Shown: piece after piece, positions 33,058 to 42,231 of the stretch
Layout: each line of letters opens with the position of its first letter
Numbering within the stretch: position 1 is the stretch's first letter
NCBI RefSeq assembly: GCF_010669305.1
Contig: NZ_CP048649.1
Coordinates: 2,294,001 to 2,358,000 of the forward strand
Length of the DNA stretch: 64,000 nt
Reading direction: 5' to 3'
From: Aminipila butyrica
GTDB lineage: Bacteria > Bacillota > Clostridia > Peptostreptococcales > Anaerovoracaceae
Position numbers and translations under genes: made by a program
Notes under the pieces: model-generated
Seen by the model: only the letters and a program-made list of their open reading frames with translations
The model's database searches: none
Told to the model about the DNA's origin: nothing

Positions 33058-34752
33058 ATGCAGATAATTTTAAATAAACTATACGGGGAAGATAAAAGTG
33101 CCAAAGTAGGGAAAATTCTCGTTAAAAACGGGGATACCATTCAGCCGGGAGACGGCCTATTTAACGCGGAGTCTACCAAAGGAAATTTTCTTGTACAATC
33201 AGAATATGAAGGCTGCATCAGCAAACTGCTGATTCAAGAAGGACAGCAGATTAAAATAGGTGCTGTAATTGCTGAAATGGATGGCAAAAAAGTCACCCAA
33301 GAGCCACAATCCACCGGTGCAGCATACAGCTTTGGATTGGCTAAACCAAAAAAAGAAGACATCTCCTGTGATATTGCCGTCATCGGCGGCGGACCTGGCG
33401 GATATGTTGCTGCCATCCGCGGTGCCCAACTTGGCGCAAAGGTGGTCTTGATTGAAAAGGAACACCTTGGCGGTACGTGCCTGAATTCTGGGTGTATTCC
33501 CACAAAGAGCTTTGTCAAAAGCGCCCATCTGTCCGATGAAATCCATCACGCCGCTGAAGTCGGTTTAGAAGTAGGACCGCCTGTAGTTCATTTAGACCAG
33601 ATTGTCAAGCGGAAAGATGAGGTGGTTTCCAACCTGTCGTCTGGCATCCAATATCTTTTAAAGCACTGGAACATCCGACTGATTCAAGGAGAAGCCGTGG
33701 TTTCTGAACAGTCCATTCAGGTTCATTCCAGCAAGATTGATGCTACTATTTTCCCCAAGAAAACCATTCTGGCAACCGGCTCCTCCCCCACTCGGCTTAA
33801 CATTCCTGGGGCAGACTTACCGGTGGTATTGACGAACGAAGAGATCTTAAACATGAAAGAACTCCCTCAGGCATTGACTATTATCGGCGGCGGCGTCATC
33901 GGCATGGAGTTTGCCTTTATTTTTAATTCCCTTGGCTCAAAGGTATCCGTTATCGAATATATGGACAGCATCCTCTTCAACTTTGATGAAGACCTAGTGG
34001 CCTTGATCCAGGAGGAATGTGCTCATCGTGGTATTACCTTACACACTGGCGCCAAGGTGGAAGAAATTTCACTGGCCGAGGATAAGCAGGCAGTCACGGC
34101 GTTTACCCGCAAGGGGAAAAGTCACCTGGTCGTTGGCGATACCGTCTTGATGTCCGTCGGCCGAACGCCCAACCTGTCCGCCGTAAATCTGCAAGAGCTG
34201 CGGGTAGAATTAAACGAAAAGAAAAATGGCATTCAAGTAGACCACCACATGGTCACTTCCAATCCATCGGTTTACGCCATCGGAGATGTGACCAATATTA
34301 TACAGTTGGCCCACGTTGCCAGCCACCAAGGAATTGTTGCCGCAGAACATTGCATGGGTCAATCCAGTACCATGGATTACACGGCGGTGCCCAGCGCTGT
34401 ATTTGTTTCCCCTGAATTTGCAACGGTAGGGCTTTGTGAGAAAGAAGCTCAAAAGTCTGCCATTTCTTATGAGGTAAGCAAGTTCCCTTTTTCAGCCAAC
34501 GGCAAAGCTCTCAGCCAAGGCCAGGGTCACGGTTTTGTTAAAATTCTCTTTGATACTCAGAATCACTGCATCCTTGGTGCTGCTGTCATCGGACCAAATG
34601 CCACCGACCTGATTGCCTGCTTCACACCGCTCATCCAACAGAAAACAGATTACCGGACATTACACCACACCATTTTTGCTCATCCCACTACGGCGGAATC
34701 TATCCATGAAGCCATATTAGGAATCACCGGGGAGGCCATCCATTTTGCATAG
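33058..34752 (+). CDS. Dihydrolipoamide dehydrogenase with N-terminal lipoyl domain
   Basis: A 564-residue fusion. Residues 1-76 form a lipoyl domain with the modification Lys at K41 in NAESTKGNF. Residues about 103-564 are a complete Lpd: FAD motif IGGGPGGYVAA, redox pair C141-LNSG-C146 in GGTCLNSGCIP, NAD-binding IIGGGVIGMEF, the second FAD contact YAIGDVTNI, and the C-terminal base FAHPTTAES (His-Glu). It reoxidises its own dihydrolipoyl arm with NAD+, or reduces it with NADH. No E1/E2 or glycine-cleavage genes are near; partners are the AhpD-like gene and lplA, which overlaps it by 8 bases. AAAGGAGAAC precedes ATG. Confidence 0.93.
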   Translation: MQIILNKLYGEDKSAKVGKILVKNGDTIQPGDGLFNAESTKGNFLVQSEYEGCISKLLIQEGQQIKIGAVIAEMDGKKVTQEPQSTGAAYSFGLAKPKKEDISCDIAVIGGGPGGYVAAIRGAQLGAKVVLIEKEHLGGTCLNSGCIPTKSFVKSAHLSDEIHHAAEVGLEVGPPVVHLDQIVKRKDEVVSNLSSGIQYLLKHWNIRLIQGEAVVSEQSIQVHSSKIDATIFPKKTILATGSSPTRLNIPGADLPVVLTNEEILNMKELPQALTIIGGGVIGMEFAFIFNSLGSKVSVIEYMDSILFNFDEDLVALIQEECAHRGITLHTGAKVEEISLAEDKQAVTAFTRKGKSHLVVGDTVLMSVGRTPNLSAVNLQELRVELNEKKNGIQVDHHMVTSNPSVYAIGDVTNIIQLAHVASHQGIVAAEHCMGQSSTMDYTAVPSAVFVSPEFATVGLCEKEAQKSAISYEVSKFPFSANGKALSQGQGHGFVKILFDTQNHCILGAAVIGPNATDLIACFTPLIQQKTDYRTLHHTIFAHPTTAESIHEAILGITGEAIHFA

Positions 34753-35680
34753 CATTTATATTTCACAAAGTTTCAATCCGTACTTCAATCTGGCCTTTGA
34801 GGAATATTTGGTTGGCCGTCGCCGGCCCCATGAGCAGATATTGTATTTATGGCAAAATCAGAATACCGTTGTCATCGGCCGAAACCAAAATCCATGGAAA
34901 GAATGCAATCTGGAAGAATTAAACCGTTTAGGCGGCCAACTGGTTCGCCGCTTATCTGGGGGCGGCGCGGTATACCACGATTTAGGCAACCTAAACTTTA
35001 CCTTTATCTCCCCTGACGGAGTTGACCAAATTCATCGCAATATGGAGGTAATCCTGCAAGCCCTGTCCCTAAATGGTATTTCCGCCGATTTCAGTGGGAA
35101 AAATGATATCTTGGCAGAAGGCTTTAAAATCTCTGGTAATGCTTATTTCTTGGAAGAAGATACCCTCTGCCACCATGGCACCTTACTGCTGGATGTGGAC
35201 TTTGAAAAATTGAGCAGGGTCTTGACCGTATCTCCAAAAAAATTACAATCCAAAGGAATCGATTCAGTCAAATCCAGGGTAAAAAATCTCAAAGAATTTA
35301 ACAATAAGATTAGCCTAGACAGCTTGCAGCAAGATCTGATTCAAACCTTTACTTCAAAGGCGGAAGTATGGCAGATAAACCAAATTTCTGAAGAAGAAAT
35401 CCAGGCAGACCTACCTGAAATTCTAGAGCTGAAAAATCGCTACGAGAGCTGGGGGTGGTCCTATGGCTCCTCCCCTGAATTTAATGTAGAACTATCCGAG
35501 CATTTCCCCTGGGGAGAGGTTACTCTTTACTTAACGATTCTGGATGGCATCATTGAGAAGGTCACCGTAGCCACCGACTCTTTAAATCTAGAGGTTCCAA
35601 CCCTCATCTGCCAGCAAGTCCTCCATAGGAGATTTAATCAGGAGTCTCTATGGAATCAGTTGGGCTCTTTATTTAAGTAA
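34745..35680 (+). CDS. lplA: Lipoate-protein ligase A
   Basis: Activates lipoate with ATP and attaches it to lipoyl-domain lysines. The 311-residue protein has the N-terminal FNPYFNLAFEEYL, the RRLSGGGAVYHDLGNLNFTF loop, the Lys-containing KNDILAEGFKISGNA segment and a C-terminal accessory domain (about 245-311; YESWGWSYGSSPEFN). It overlaps the 3' end of the lipoyl-Lpd gene by 8 bases, indicating coupled translation and pointing to K41 of that protein as its target. Confidence 0.95.
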   Translation: MHSIYISQSFNPYFNLAFEEYLVGRRRPHEQILYLWQNQNTVVIGRNQNPWKECNLEELNRLGGQLVRRLSGGGAVYHDLGNLNFTFISPDGVDQIHRNMEVILQALSLNGISADFSGKNDILAEGFKISGNAYFLEEDTLCHHGTLLLDVDFEKLSRVLTVSPKKLQSKGIDSVKSRVKNLKEFNNKISLDSLQQDLIQTFTSKAEVWQINQISEEEIQADLPEILELKNRYESWGWSYGSSPEFNVELSEHFPWGEVTLYLTILDGIIEKVTVATDSLNLEVPTLICQQVLHRRFNQESLWNQLGSLFK

Positions 35681-36023
35681 ATAAAAAGCTTTCCGTTGAA
35701 GACCGATTCAAAGCATCAGCAGTTGTCGATATTACGGTTTATGATAAGGACGAAGCAATCTATATCATGAATACCCTGACAGGAGCGCTAAATTCAAAAC
35801 CGCCTGAATATGGACATTCATCCCTGAACACACAGTATATTACCGAGGAAAACAAAGTACGCACAACGCTATGGGGCGGCATACGCTTTATGGGAATAAT
35901 GATTAGCTCTATATCCGCATTGGTGGAGCAATTGGAGAGAAAAGAATTATGTTAGAAAAGTAGGACACGTTGTGCCGAAGGAATTGACGTATATTATTCC
36001 AGTTCTTGAGGAGGGAGAATAGA
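35681..36023 (+). pseudogene. Remnant of an unidentified gene, frameshifted
   Basis: Directly after the lplA stop an open stretch without a start encodes KLSVEDRFKASAVVDITVYD, then IYIMNTLTGALNS and LWGGIRFMGIMISSISAL, ending at a stop at 35955. In another frame from about 35949 the coding-like sequence continues (VRKVGHVVPKELTYIIPVLE) to a TAG at 36020-36022, right before the DUF4180 start. This pattern suggests the 3' part of a gene with its 5' end lost and a one-base frameshift near 35947. I do not recognise the family. Confidence 0.5.
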
Positions 36024-36377
36024 ATGAACATTGTAACCAAAAACGACCGATCTATCGCTGTAATTGATCGCGCCCAAAAGATTAGCTGCACGCAAGATGC
36101 GCTTGATTTAATGGCTGATGCTTGGTCCCAAGAGTAATGCACTGGTATGATTATATTTCATGACAGCTTAGACGAACATTTTTTCGACTTAAGGACCGGC
36201 TTTGCCGGAGAGGTTTTACAGAAGTTTTCAAATTACAATTTTAAGATGGCTATCGTGGGAGATTTTTCTATATATACGAGCAAAAGCCTTCAAGATTTTA
36301 TCTACGAATGTAATAATGGTCGACTTATATTTTTCAAAAATAATATTGAAAGTGCAATGAATTCTTTGATGGCTTAG
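36024..36377 (+). pseudogene. DUF4180 protein gene interrupted by an in-frame TAA
   Basis: ATG 36024 has GAGGAGGGAGAATAG upstream. Reading gives MNIVTKNDRSIAVIDRAQK ... DALDLMADAWSQE, then TAA (36135-36137), then in the same frame CTGMIIF and HFFDLRTGFAGEVLQKF, AIVGDFSIYTSKSLQDF to a stop at 36377. Together these cover a whole DUF4180 domain of about 117 codons; the TAA replaces a position usually held by Gly before the conserved Cys. So the gene looks intact except for one nonsense codon. An ATG at 36147 could start a 76-residue C-terminal piece. Confidence 0.75.
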
Positions 36378-36408
36378 CGACAAAAATTTATCGCCGTTCA
36401 TATGCTAA

Positions 36409-36448
36409 AACACCTCATTTCCAATTAGTTTCGGAAATGAGGTGTTTT
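36409..36448 (+). terminator. Strong terminator after the DUF4180 remnant
   Basis: AACACCTCATTTCC, 10-base loop, GGAAATGAGGTGTT: a perfect 14-bp stem followed by TTTTTC. It also separates these genes from the convergent SPFH gene. Confidence 0.9.
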
Positions 36449-36526
36449 TCGTATCCAACTTGACTTATGAGGTCGGTTCACAACTTCTCCTGGTGACTTC
36501 CCGGCCTCTGAACGAGGATTCTTTTC

Positions 36527-37477
36527 TTACTTAAGCATCTTTTCCTTTGGCTTATCATCCTTTACCAGCTCTGCAAAAGAGGTGGCCAGACCGGCAACGC
36601 CTTGAATATCCGATGGAATAATAATCTTAGTAGCTCTGCCGTCAGCAGCTGCCGCAAAGGCCTCCATGCTCTTGATGGCCAGCACCTCTTTGTTTGGTGC
36701 GGATTCCACCAGCATTTTAATACCGTCTGCTGTCGCCTGCTGCACCATGCGAATAGCTTCAGCTTCACCTTCCGCAGCTCGAATAGCAGCCTGTTTCCTA
36801 GCTTCTGCTTCTAAAATAACCGCTTCCTTCTTAGCTTCTGCCTCCAGAATCACGGATTCCTTGTTACCCTCTGCAATCAGCACGACAGATTTCTTTTCTC
36901 CTTCTGCCCGCAGAATAGCTTCTCTTCTCTCCCGCTCTGCCCGCATCTGCTTTTCCATGGCAACTTGAATATCTCTAGGCGGTGTGATGTTCTTTACCTC
37001 CACCCGGTTGATCTTGATACCCCAAGCATCTGTAGCCTCATCCAGCACCACGCGAATCTTGCCATTAATGTGCTCCCGGCTGGTCAGCGTGCCGTCCAGC
37101 TCCAGTTCACCGATGATGTTTCTCAAGGTGGTAGCCGTCAGATTCTCAATGGCCGCCATCGGATTTTCTACACCATAAGTATAAAGCTTCGGGTCAGTAA
37201 TCTGATAATAAACAACGGTATCAATCTCCATGGTTACGTTATCCTTGGTGATTACCGGCTGAGGTGGGAAGTCAATTACGTGTTCCTTCAAGGAAACCTT
37301 TCGGGAAATTTTATCAATTAACGGAATTTTAAAGTGGAGACCTACCTGCCAAGTGGCGCTGTATGCTCCCAAGCGTTCCACAACGTACGCTCTGGCTTGT
37401 GGCACTACCCGAATATTAGTGACCAGCAATAATATGATGATCACCGCCAACAGAAATCCTGCAATAACATTAAACAT
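36527..37477 (-). CDS. SPFH/stomatin-like membrane protein
   Basis: A 316-residue slipin/stomatin-type protein: one N-terminal membrane helix (about 3-22), the SPFH (band 7) domain (about 22-185; RVVPQARAYVVERLGAY and INRVEVKNITPPRDIQ), then an Ala/Glu-rich coiled coil (about 185-260) with repeated AEAKKEAVILEAEAR-like units, and a short tail. Such proteins oligomerise into membrane scaffolds and often pair with NfeD proteins, as here: NfeD is the upstream gene, 53 bases away on the same strand. Confidence 0.93.
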   Translation of the reverse strand: MFNVIAGFLLAVIIILLLVTNIRVVPQARAYVVERLGAYSATWQVGLHFKIPLIDKISRKVSLKEHVIDFPPQPVITKDNVTMEIDTVVYYQITDPKLYTYGVENPMAAIENLTATTLRNIIGELELDGTLTSREHINGKIRVVLDEATDAWGIKINRVEVKNITPPRDIQVAMEKQMRAERERREAILRAEGEKKSVVLIAEGNKESVILEAEAKKEAVILEAEARKQAAIRAAEGEAEAIRMVQQATADGIKMLVESAPNKEVLAIKSMEAFAAAADGRATKIIIPSDIQGVAGLATSFAELVKDDKPKEKMLK

Positions 37478-37530
37478 ATTTGTTCCTCCCTGATTTACTC
37501 TTTACACTCAATACTATAACCTTTTTAGGA

Positions 37531-37998
37531 TTATTGCTGTCCATCCGCTGACGGTTCTACCACCAGCTTCACCCCTTCGATGCTTCGGACCACAACCTTC
37601 GTATTTTCCTCTATGGTCAACGCTCTGTCCAATGACACAGCCGTCCACTCCTTACCTTGAATCTTTACCTGTCCCGTAGAAAAAGCATCAATCTGCACTG
37701 TCACAAAGCCAATATGCCCAATCAGCGCATCGGAATTGGTCTTTTCCACCGCTATATTCAACTTTTTCTGAGCCAATGGCCTTGTAAAATACAAGAGTAC
37801 AATGGAGACGATAAAAAACAGCGCAAATTGTACACCCAGTGGAGCACCAATCATAGCCACTAAAGCAGCTACCACCGCTCCTCCGCAGAACCAGATGGTA
37901 GTGAGCCCCATGGTCACTGCTTCAATGATGCCAAATACTACCGCTACCAAAACCCATATAACTGCCCAGTTCCCTGCGAACCATTCTATTCCAACCAT
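37531..37998 (-). CDS. NfeD-like membrane protein
   Basis: A 155-residue short-form NfeD protein: three to four hydrophobic helices (about 10-85) and a C-terminal OB-fold domain (about 90-150; IGHIGFVTVQIDAFSTGQVKIQGKEW). The partner of the SPFH protein in bacterial membrane-domain organisation. It lacks the protease domain of long NfeD forms. It lies 51 bases downstream of the SNF2 gene's stop, so may be read from that transcript too. Confidence 0.9.
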   Translation of the reverse strand: MVGIEWFAGNWAVIWVLVAVVFGIIEAVTMGLTTIWFCGGAVVAALVAMIGAPLGVQFALFFIVSIVLLYFTRPLAQKKLNIAVEKTNSDALIGHIGFVTVQIDAFSTGQVKIQGKEWTAVSLDRALTIEENTKVVVRSIEGVKLVVEPSADGQQ

Positions 37999-38049
37999 AA
38001 AAGGTTTCCTCCTTTCGATGTCACTGCTATTTTTCCCATTGTATCACAC

Positions 38050-41000
38050 TTATTCCAATAATTCCATTAAATCTTTGCCGGACAGACTGCCGATGGAATT
38101 CACGGATTCAGTAATCAACGCATCCGCCAGTTCTCGCTTACTCTCTTGAAGTTTTAAGATCTTCTCTTCGATAGTATCCTCTGCAATGATTTTATATACC
38201 TGCAAATTTTTCTTTTGACCAATTCGATGCGCCCGGTCGGTAGCTTGATTCTGTACAGCTAGGTTCCACCACGGATCATAGTGAATCACCACGTCGGCAG
38301 CCGTCAGGTTCAGTCCGGTTCCCCCTGCCTTCAAAGAAATAAGAAATACTTTAGCCCCTTGGTCAGCGTCTTCCTCTTCTGCCTCCTGGTTGAATTCCTC
38401 CACCATTTGCGCCCGCTGCTCCTTAGGCGTGCTGCCAGTCAACTTGTAGTAGGAAATATCTTCCTGGTCCAACCGCTCCTGGATAAGCTCCAGCATGGAG
38501 GTAAACTGGGAAAACACCAATACTTTGTGCTCCCCAGATACGGCTTCATCGATGAGTTCCATACAGGCCTCCAGTTTACTGCTCCCCTGCTTGTAATCCT
38601 CATAACATAGCGCTGGATGGCAGCACAACTGCCGAAGCCGGGTCAGCAGCGCTAAAATCATGATTTTATTCGTTTCAAAACCACCTTCCCGAATCTCCTT
38701 GCCAATCTCCAGCTTAGCCTTGGCCAGATTGGCCTTATACAACTTCTGCTGTTCGCCTTCCAGCTTGGCATAAATCACGGTTTCCGTTTTTTCGGGCAGT
38801 TCCTTCAACACATTCTTTTTCAACCGCCGAAGCATAAAAGGAGTCACTTGCCGTTTAAGGCTCTCCATACATTCTTGATCTTGCTCTCGGACAATAGGCA
38901 TCTCATACTTTTGCTTGAATTTGTTATAAGAGAACAGATAATCTGGCATGAGGAAGTCGAAGATACTCCACAGTTCACTGAGCCGATTCTCAATAGGTGT
39001 TCCCGTCAAAGCAAAGCGGTAGTTGCTGTCGGCCAGCTTCACTGCTCTGGCATTCTGGGTAGAATAATTCTTAATATATTGTGCCTCGTCAATAATGCAA
39101 AAATCAAACTTCCATTCCCGATACTGATCCAAGTCTCTTCGAAACAAATCATAAGAAGTCAGTATCACGTTTTCTCGTTGAATGGTTTTTATCAGCTCTT
39201 TTCGCTCCTTTGCCGTACCGATTACTGCAAGGGTACTGATATTGGGCGCGAATTTCTCTATTTCCTTTTTCCAGTTCAAAACCAGTGACGCCGGTGAAAT
39301 AATCACAGCCAAACTTTTCTTTTCTAAGTCTACTTCTTTCTCCTCTGTGGGGTTTGCCATCAGCGCTTCCCATGCATCCTCCAACAGAGAAATAATCTGC
39401 AAGGTTTTCCCCAGTCCCATCTCATCTGCCAGAATGCCGCTGAAACCATATTCTGTCATAGTCTTCAGCCACTGAAAGCCTTCTTTCTGATAGTCTCTCA
39501 GTATCCCGGACAGATGTGCCGGAATAGGATGGTCGCTGTCTTCCACCGCACTCATGCCCCGTATGAGACTTTTAAAGTGGCCATCCCGATCAAACTTAAT
39601 GCTCCTGGAATTTTTTAAGGTGCTGTTCAGCAGCAAGGATTTATATTTAGGCATCTCAAAAAAACCATTTTCCAAGTCTCTTCGGGGAATGCCCAAATCG
39701 TCCACAAAGGTCAGCAGTTCGCTGAGACTTTCATCGGTCAGATCCAGAAATCCGCCATCCTTCATCCGATGATAAGTCTTTTTTTGCCGATACTGCTCCA
39801 ATGCTCCCATAAGTTCATCGATGGGAAACTGGTCCAAATCAAAATCCAATTTTAGCAGATCGCTCTCCAGCCGAACGCCTACCGATGCCTTGGGCACGAC
39901 CGTATTTCCAATTCGCCGATATTTTTCGGTGGTAAAAACGCTGCCTACCTTGGTAAGTCCCTTGGCCACCACATTGACAAATTCGTAAATTCGCTCATCG
40001 CTTCCCGTAAGATATAGCAGACTGGTCCGCTTTTCATAGCCTACAAAATATCTGCTCAGAAGAAGCCTGGCTTTATCTTCCAGCATCTGATCCCGAACGG
40101 TTTTGGCTCCAGCCAGCGCCTTATCAGTCTGACCGCCTGCCCAAGTCTCAAAGATCTGTTCCCCCGACATAACATCGAAGACCACCCCTTCCCCATATTC
40201 ACAGAGAAGTTTAGACGTGATGGTGTCGCTGCTGGGACTATCGAGATAAATTTTAATCCGCCCCTGGTCTGGCATAAAGGCCTCCAGAAGCTCTGCACCA
40301 GAACCCAGCTCCACGTGATCCTGCACCTGTGCCATGACATTGGAAAAAAAGGTGTTCATATCACGCTCTGCCAGGAGAATACAGCCATTGCCGTCCTTGA
40401 GGATATTCACAAAGTTTCTGGTCTTTTCCGCGAAATCCTGGCTGGTCTGCCACAGTTCCTCTCCCTCTGCAATATACAGGTGGTCTTTTCCCTCTAGAAA
40501 GTCAAATTGACTGCTTATCAAGAGATAGGTCCCCGCAGACTCCTGACTCACCCGGATATGAATCTTAGGCGTGTGCTCTTCAATCCGGTAAGAAACATCT
40601 TTTTGCTGTTTCCAACAGTCCTCTCCCCTGTAATAGCTGTAGCTTTTGAGATTCTGGCTGCCGGTTATGACCAAGTCCATAGCCTGTTCTTTCAACAAAT
40701 TCATCAGTCGGTCCAGGTTATTGGGTCCAATGCGCATATAGCGCTTGGTGTTGTCGTATCCGTAATTGCTCTCGTAATAGCTGTCATTCCGATAACTTTC
40801 AATCTCGCTGTACCGGTCCATAATATAGTCTACCAGCGGTTTGGAACTGTCTTCAAACCTAGAGATGTGATGAGTCAGACTCAACTCTCTTCCATAAGAA
40901 AGGGTGTCCCCCCGCTTCATGCTTTCACAAAAAGATTTGATACTCTTGATTACGTACATTCGCGTGTTTCCTATGGTCAAAGACAACTCTGGCGTATTTC

Positions 41001-41169
41001 CCACCACAGTCAGCTTGGGCACTAGGCGGACTAAATCCCTGTCCAACAGGGAATCCTTCGCATCAATCAAGTTTTTATGAGAATACAGATCGATGAGCCG
41101 AATAGCGTTTCGATCAGACATCCGCTGGCTCCTCTCCGTTTTTTTGCCTACACCATATAAATCATTCAT
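38050..41169 (-). CDS. SNF2-family DNA-dependent ATPase / helicase
   Basis: A 1039-residue Swi2/Snf2-type translocase. The N-terminal half (about 1-540) has no motif I can name. The helicase core begins near 560: ADEMGLGKTLQII (Walker A, about 578-590), FCIIDEAQYIKN (DEAQ box, about 693), ALTGTPIENRLSELWSIFDF, then the C-terminal RecA lobe with KVLVFSQFTSML, LISLKAGGTGLNLTAAD and DRAHRIGQ. Such proteins remodel protein-DNA or RNA polymerase complexes (RapA-like) or act in repair. Start chosen at ATG 41169, with AAAGAGGAAGAG upstream. DUF4234 is 93 bases upstream. Confidence 0.93.
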   Translation of the reverse strand: MNDLYGVGKKTERSQRMSDRNAIRLIDLYSHKNLIDAKDSLLDRDLVRLVPKLTVVGNTPELSLTIGNTRMYVIKSIKSFCESMKRGDTLSYGRELSLTHHISRFEDSSKPLVDYIMDRYSEIESYRNDSYYESNYGYDNTKRYMRIGPNNLDRLMNLLKEQAMDLVITGSQNLKSYSYYRGEDCWKQQKDVSYRIEEHTPKIHIRVSQESAGTYLLISSQFDFLEGKDHLYIAEGEELWQTSQDFAEKTRNFVNILKDGNGCILLAERDMNTFFSNVMAQVQDHVELGSGAELLEAFMPDQGRIKIYLDSPSSDTITSKLLCEYGEGVVFDVMSGEQIFETWAGGQTDKALAGAKTVRDQMLEDKARLLLSRYFVGYEKRTSLLYLTGSDERIYEFVNVVAKGLTKVGSVFTTEKYRRIGNTVVPKASVGVRLESDLLKLDFDLDQFPIDELMGALEQYRQKKTYHRMKDGGFLDLTDESLSELLTFVDDLGIPRRDLENGFFEMPKYKSLLLNSTLKNSRSIKFDRDGHFKSLIRGMSAVEDSDHPIPAHLSGILRDYQKEGFQWLKTMTEYGFSGILADEMGLGKTLQIISLLEDAWEALMANPTEEKEVDLEKKSLAVIISPASLVLNWKKEIEKFAPNISTLAVIGTAKERKELIKTIQRENVILTSYDLFRRDLDQYREWKFDFCIIDEAQYIKNYSTQNARAVKLADSNYRFALTGTPIENRLSELWSIFDFLMPDYLFSYNKFKQKYEMPIVREQDQECMESLKRQVTPFMLRRLKKNVLKELPEKTETVIYAKLEGEQQKLYKANLAKAKLEIGKEIREGGFETNKIMILALLTRLRQLCCHPALCYEDYKQGSSKLEACMELIDEAVSGEHKVLVFSQFTSMLELIQERLDQEDISYYKLTGSTPKEQRAQMVEEFNQEAEEEDADQGAKVFLISLKAGGTGLNLTAADVVIHYDPWWNLAVQNQATDRAHRIGQKKNLQVYKIIAEDTIEEKILKLQESKRELADALITESVNSIGSLSGKDLMELLE

Positions 41170-41209
41170 GTTGCTCTTCCTCTTTACCCCAATAACTTTC
41201 CACAAAAAA

Positions 41210-41229
41210 ATTACTTATAATTAAGTAAT
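41210..41229 (-). terminator. Terminator of the DUF4234 gene
   Basis: On the minus strand ATTACTT, loop AATTAT, AAGTAAT, followed by a long T run. It lies between the DUF4234 gene and the SNF2 start. Confidence 0.7.
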
Positions 41230-41261
41230 CTTCCCATCTCCTATGAGGAGCTTACAGCCCA

Positions 41262-41627
41262 CTAGAACTGTCTCACCCCTCTACCAGAGAACTTGTTTAA
41301 CTCCATCTGAATCAATATGTAAGTTACTAAAGATAAGCCTAATACATTTAAAATCAAATACAGTGCTCCGTTATCACCGGAGACATAGGGGATATTGTTC
41401 CGTTGACCCGCAATCTCCAGCCTCTCGCCCATCTTGTAAGCCCAGTACCACCCGTACAGCCCCAAGGTGATGAAATTGAAAATAAAAGCCAGAATCCCGT
41501 CAGCCCCCCTCTCCTGAGAAAGGCCCAATGCCTCATCCGTCATACATACAAACCAATAAATCCCATATATCCCAAAAGTTATCACTGTCAAAATTGCACA
41601 CATTGCAACATTTCTTTCTCTTACCAT
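41262..41627 (-). CDS. DUF4234 membrane protein
   Basis: A 121-residue protein with three hydrophobic segments (about 7-28, 45-66, 88-108). The repeated TFGIYGIYWF and TLGLYGWYWAYKMGERLE motifs are the hallmark of the DUF4234 family of small membrane proteins with unknown role. AAAGGGG precedes ATG by six bases. The gene has its own terminator and sits between the HD hydrolase and SNF2 genes on the same strand; no functional link is evident. Confidence 0.85.
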   Translation of the reverse strand: MVRERNVAMCAILTVITFGIYGIYWFVCMTDEALGLSQERGADGILAFIFNFITLGLYGWYWAYKMGERLEIAGQRNNIPYVSGDNGALYLILNVLGLSLVTYILIQMELNKFSGRGVRQF

Positions 41628-41673
41628 AATTTACCCCTTTCGTTACGCCTCTATGTCTAATGGCCCTTCTTTT

Positions 41674-42231
41674 TTAATAAGTTTTTAGTTCTCTGTACAA
41701 GCGAATGAATTCTGCTTCAATCTCCTGATGGGGCACCTCACTCTGACAGATGGAAATATGAATGATCGGCTCCTGTTTAAAGAGCAGCTCTCCATGAAGC
41801 AACTTAAACTCGTGGTAGAGCATTGAGTTATCAATCTCCTTGATGAGCTTAGCCTCCTCCTGATTGGGCGGCTCTACGCCCAAAGCCCGAAGAACCGTAT
41901 CCTGCAACACATCCTCATAATCCTTATACGCGTTTAACTGTATTTTCAGCGGTGTTATCACATCACCAATATAGGCCTCCGACGCATCATGGAGCAAGCA
42001 ATTCAGCTGCAACTTTTCAGACAGCCCCCGCTCTTTGGCTTCTAGCGCACAATTTATAGAATGTTGTCCCACCGAGAAAAAAATCCGCAAATGCCCATTA
42101 GCCCGACATATAAGAGAGAGGGCGTGAGCTACATCACCGATGGTAATATCCCGTTCCACTGCTCTGGTGGGGTTAAATTTTCTTTTGTAATACGTGGTCA
42201 CGTAGCTTCGATCCATATTTGCGTCAAACAT
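41674..42231 (-). CDS. HD-domain phosphohydrolase
   Basis: A 185-residue HD-superfamily protein. The metal ligands are visible as H in SVGQHSINCALE, HD in LLHDASEAYIGDV, and a late Asp in EIDNSML. The arrangement resembles YfbR-type 5'-nucleotidases and phage-like HD hydrolases acting on nucleotides. The opening, with an aromatic-basic FNPTRAVERDITIGDVAHALSL, also matches that group. Substrate is inferred only at class level. The upstream 440-base region holds structured sequence described separately. Confidence 0.85.
   Translation of the reverse strand: MFDANMDRSYVTTYYKRKFNPTRAVERDITIGDVAHALSLICRANGHLRIFFSVGQHSINCALEAKERGLSEKLQLNCLLHDASEAYIGDVITPLKIQLNAYKDYEDVLQDTVLRALGVEPPNQEEAKLIKEIDNSMLYHEFKLLHGELLFKQEPIIHISICQSEVPHQEIEAEFIRLYRELKTY

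Noticed and set aside
33058..34752. Lpd of a pyruvate, acetoin or glycine-cleavage complex
   Set aside because: None of the partner E1, E2 or GcvH/P/T genes are in the neighbourhood; a distant partner remains possible.
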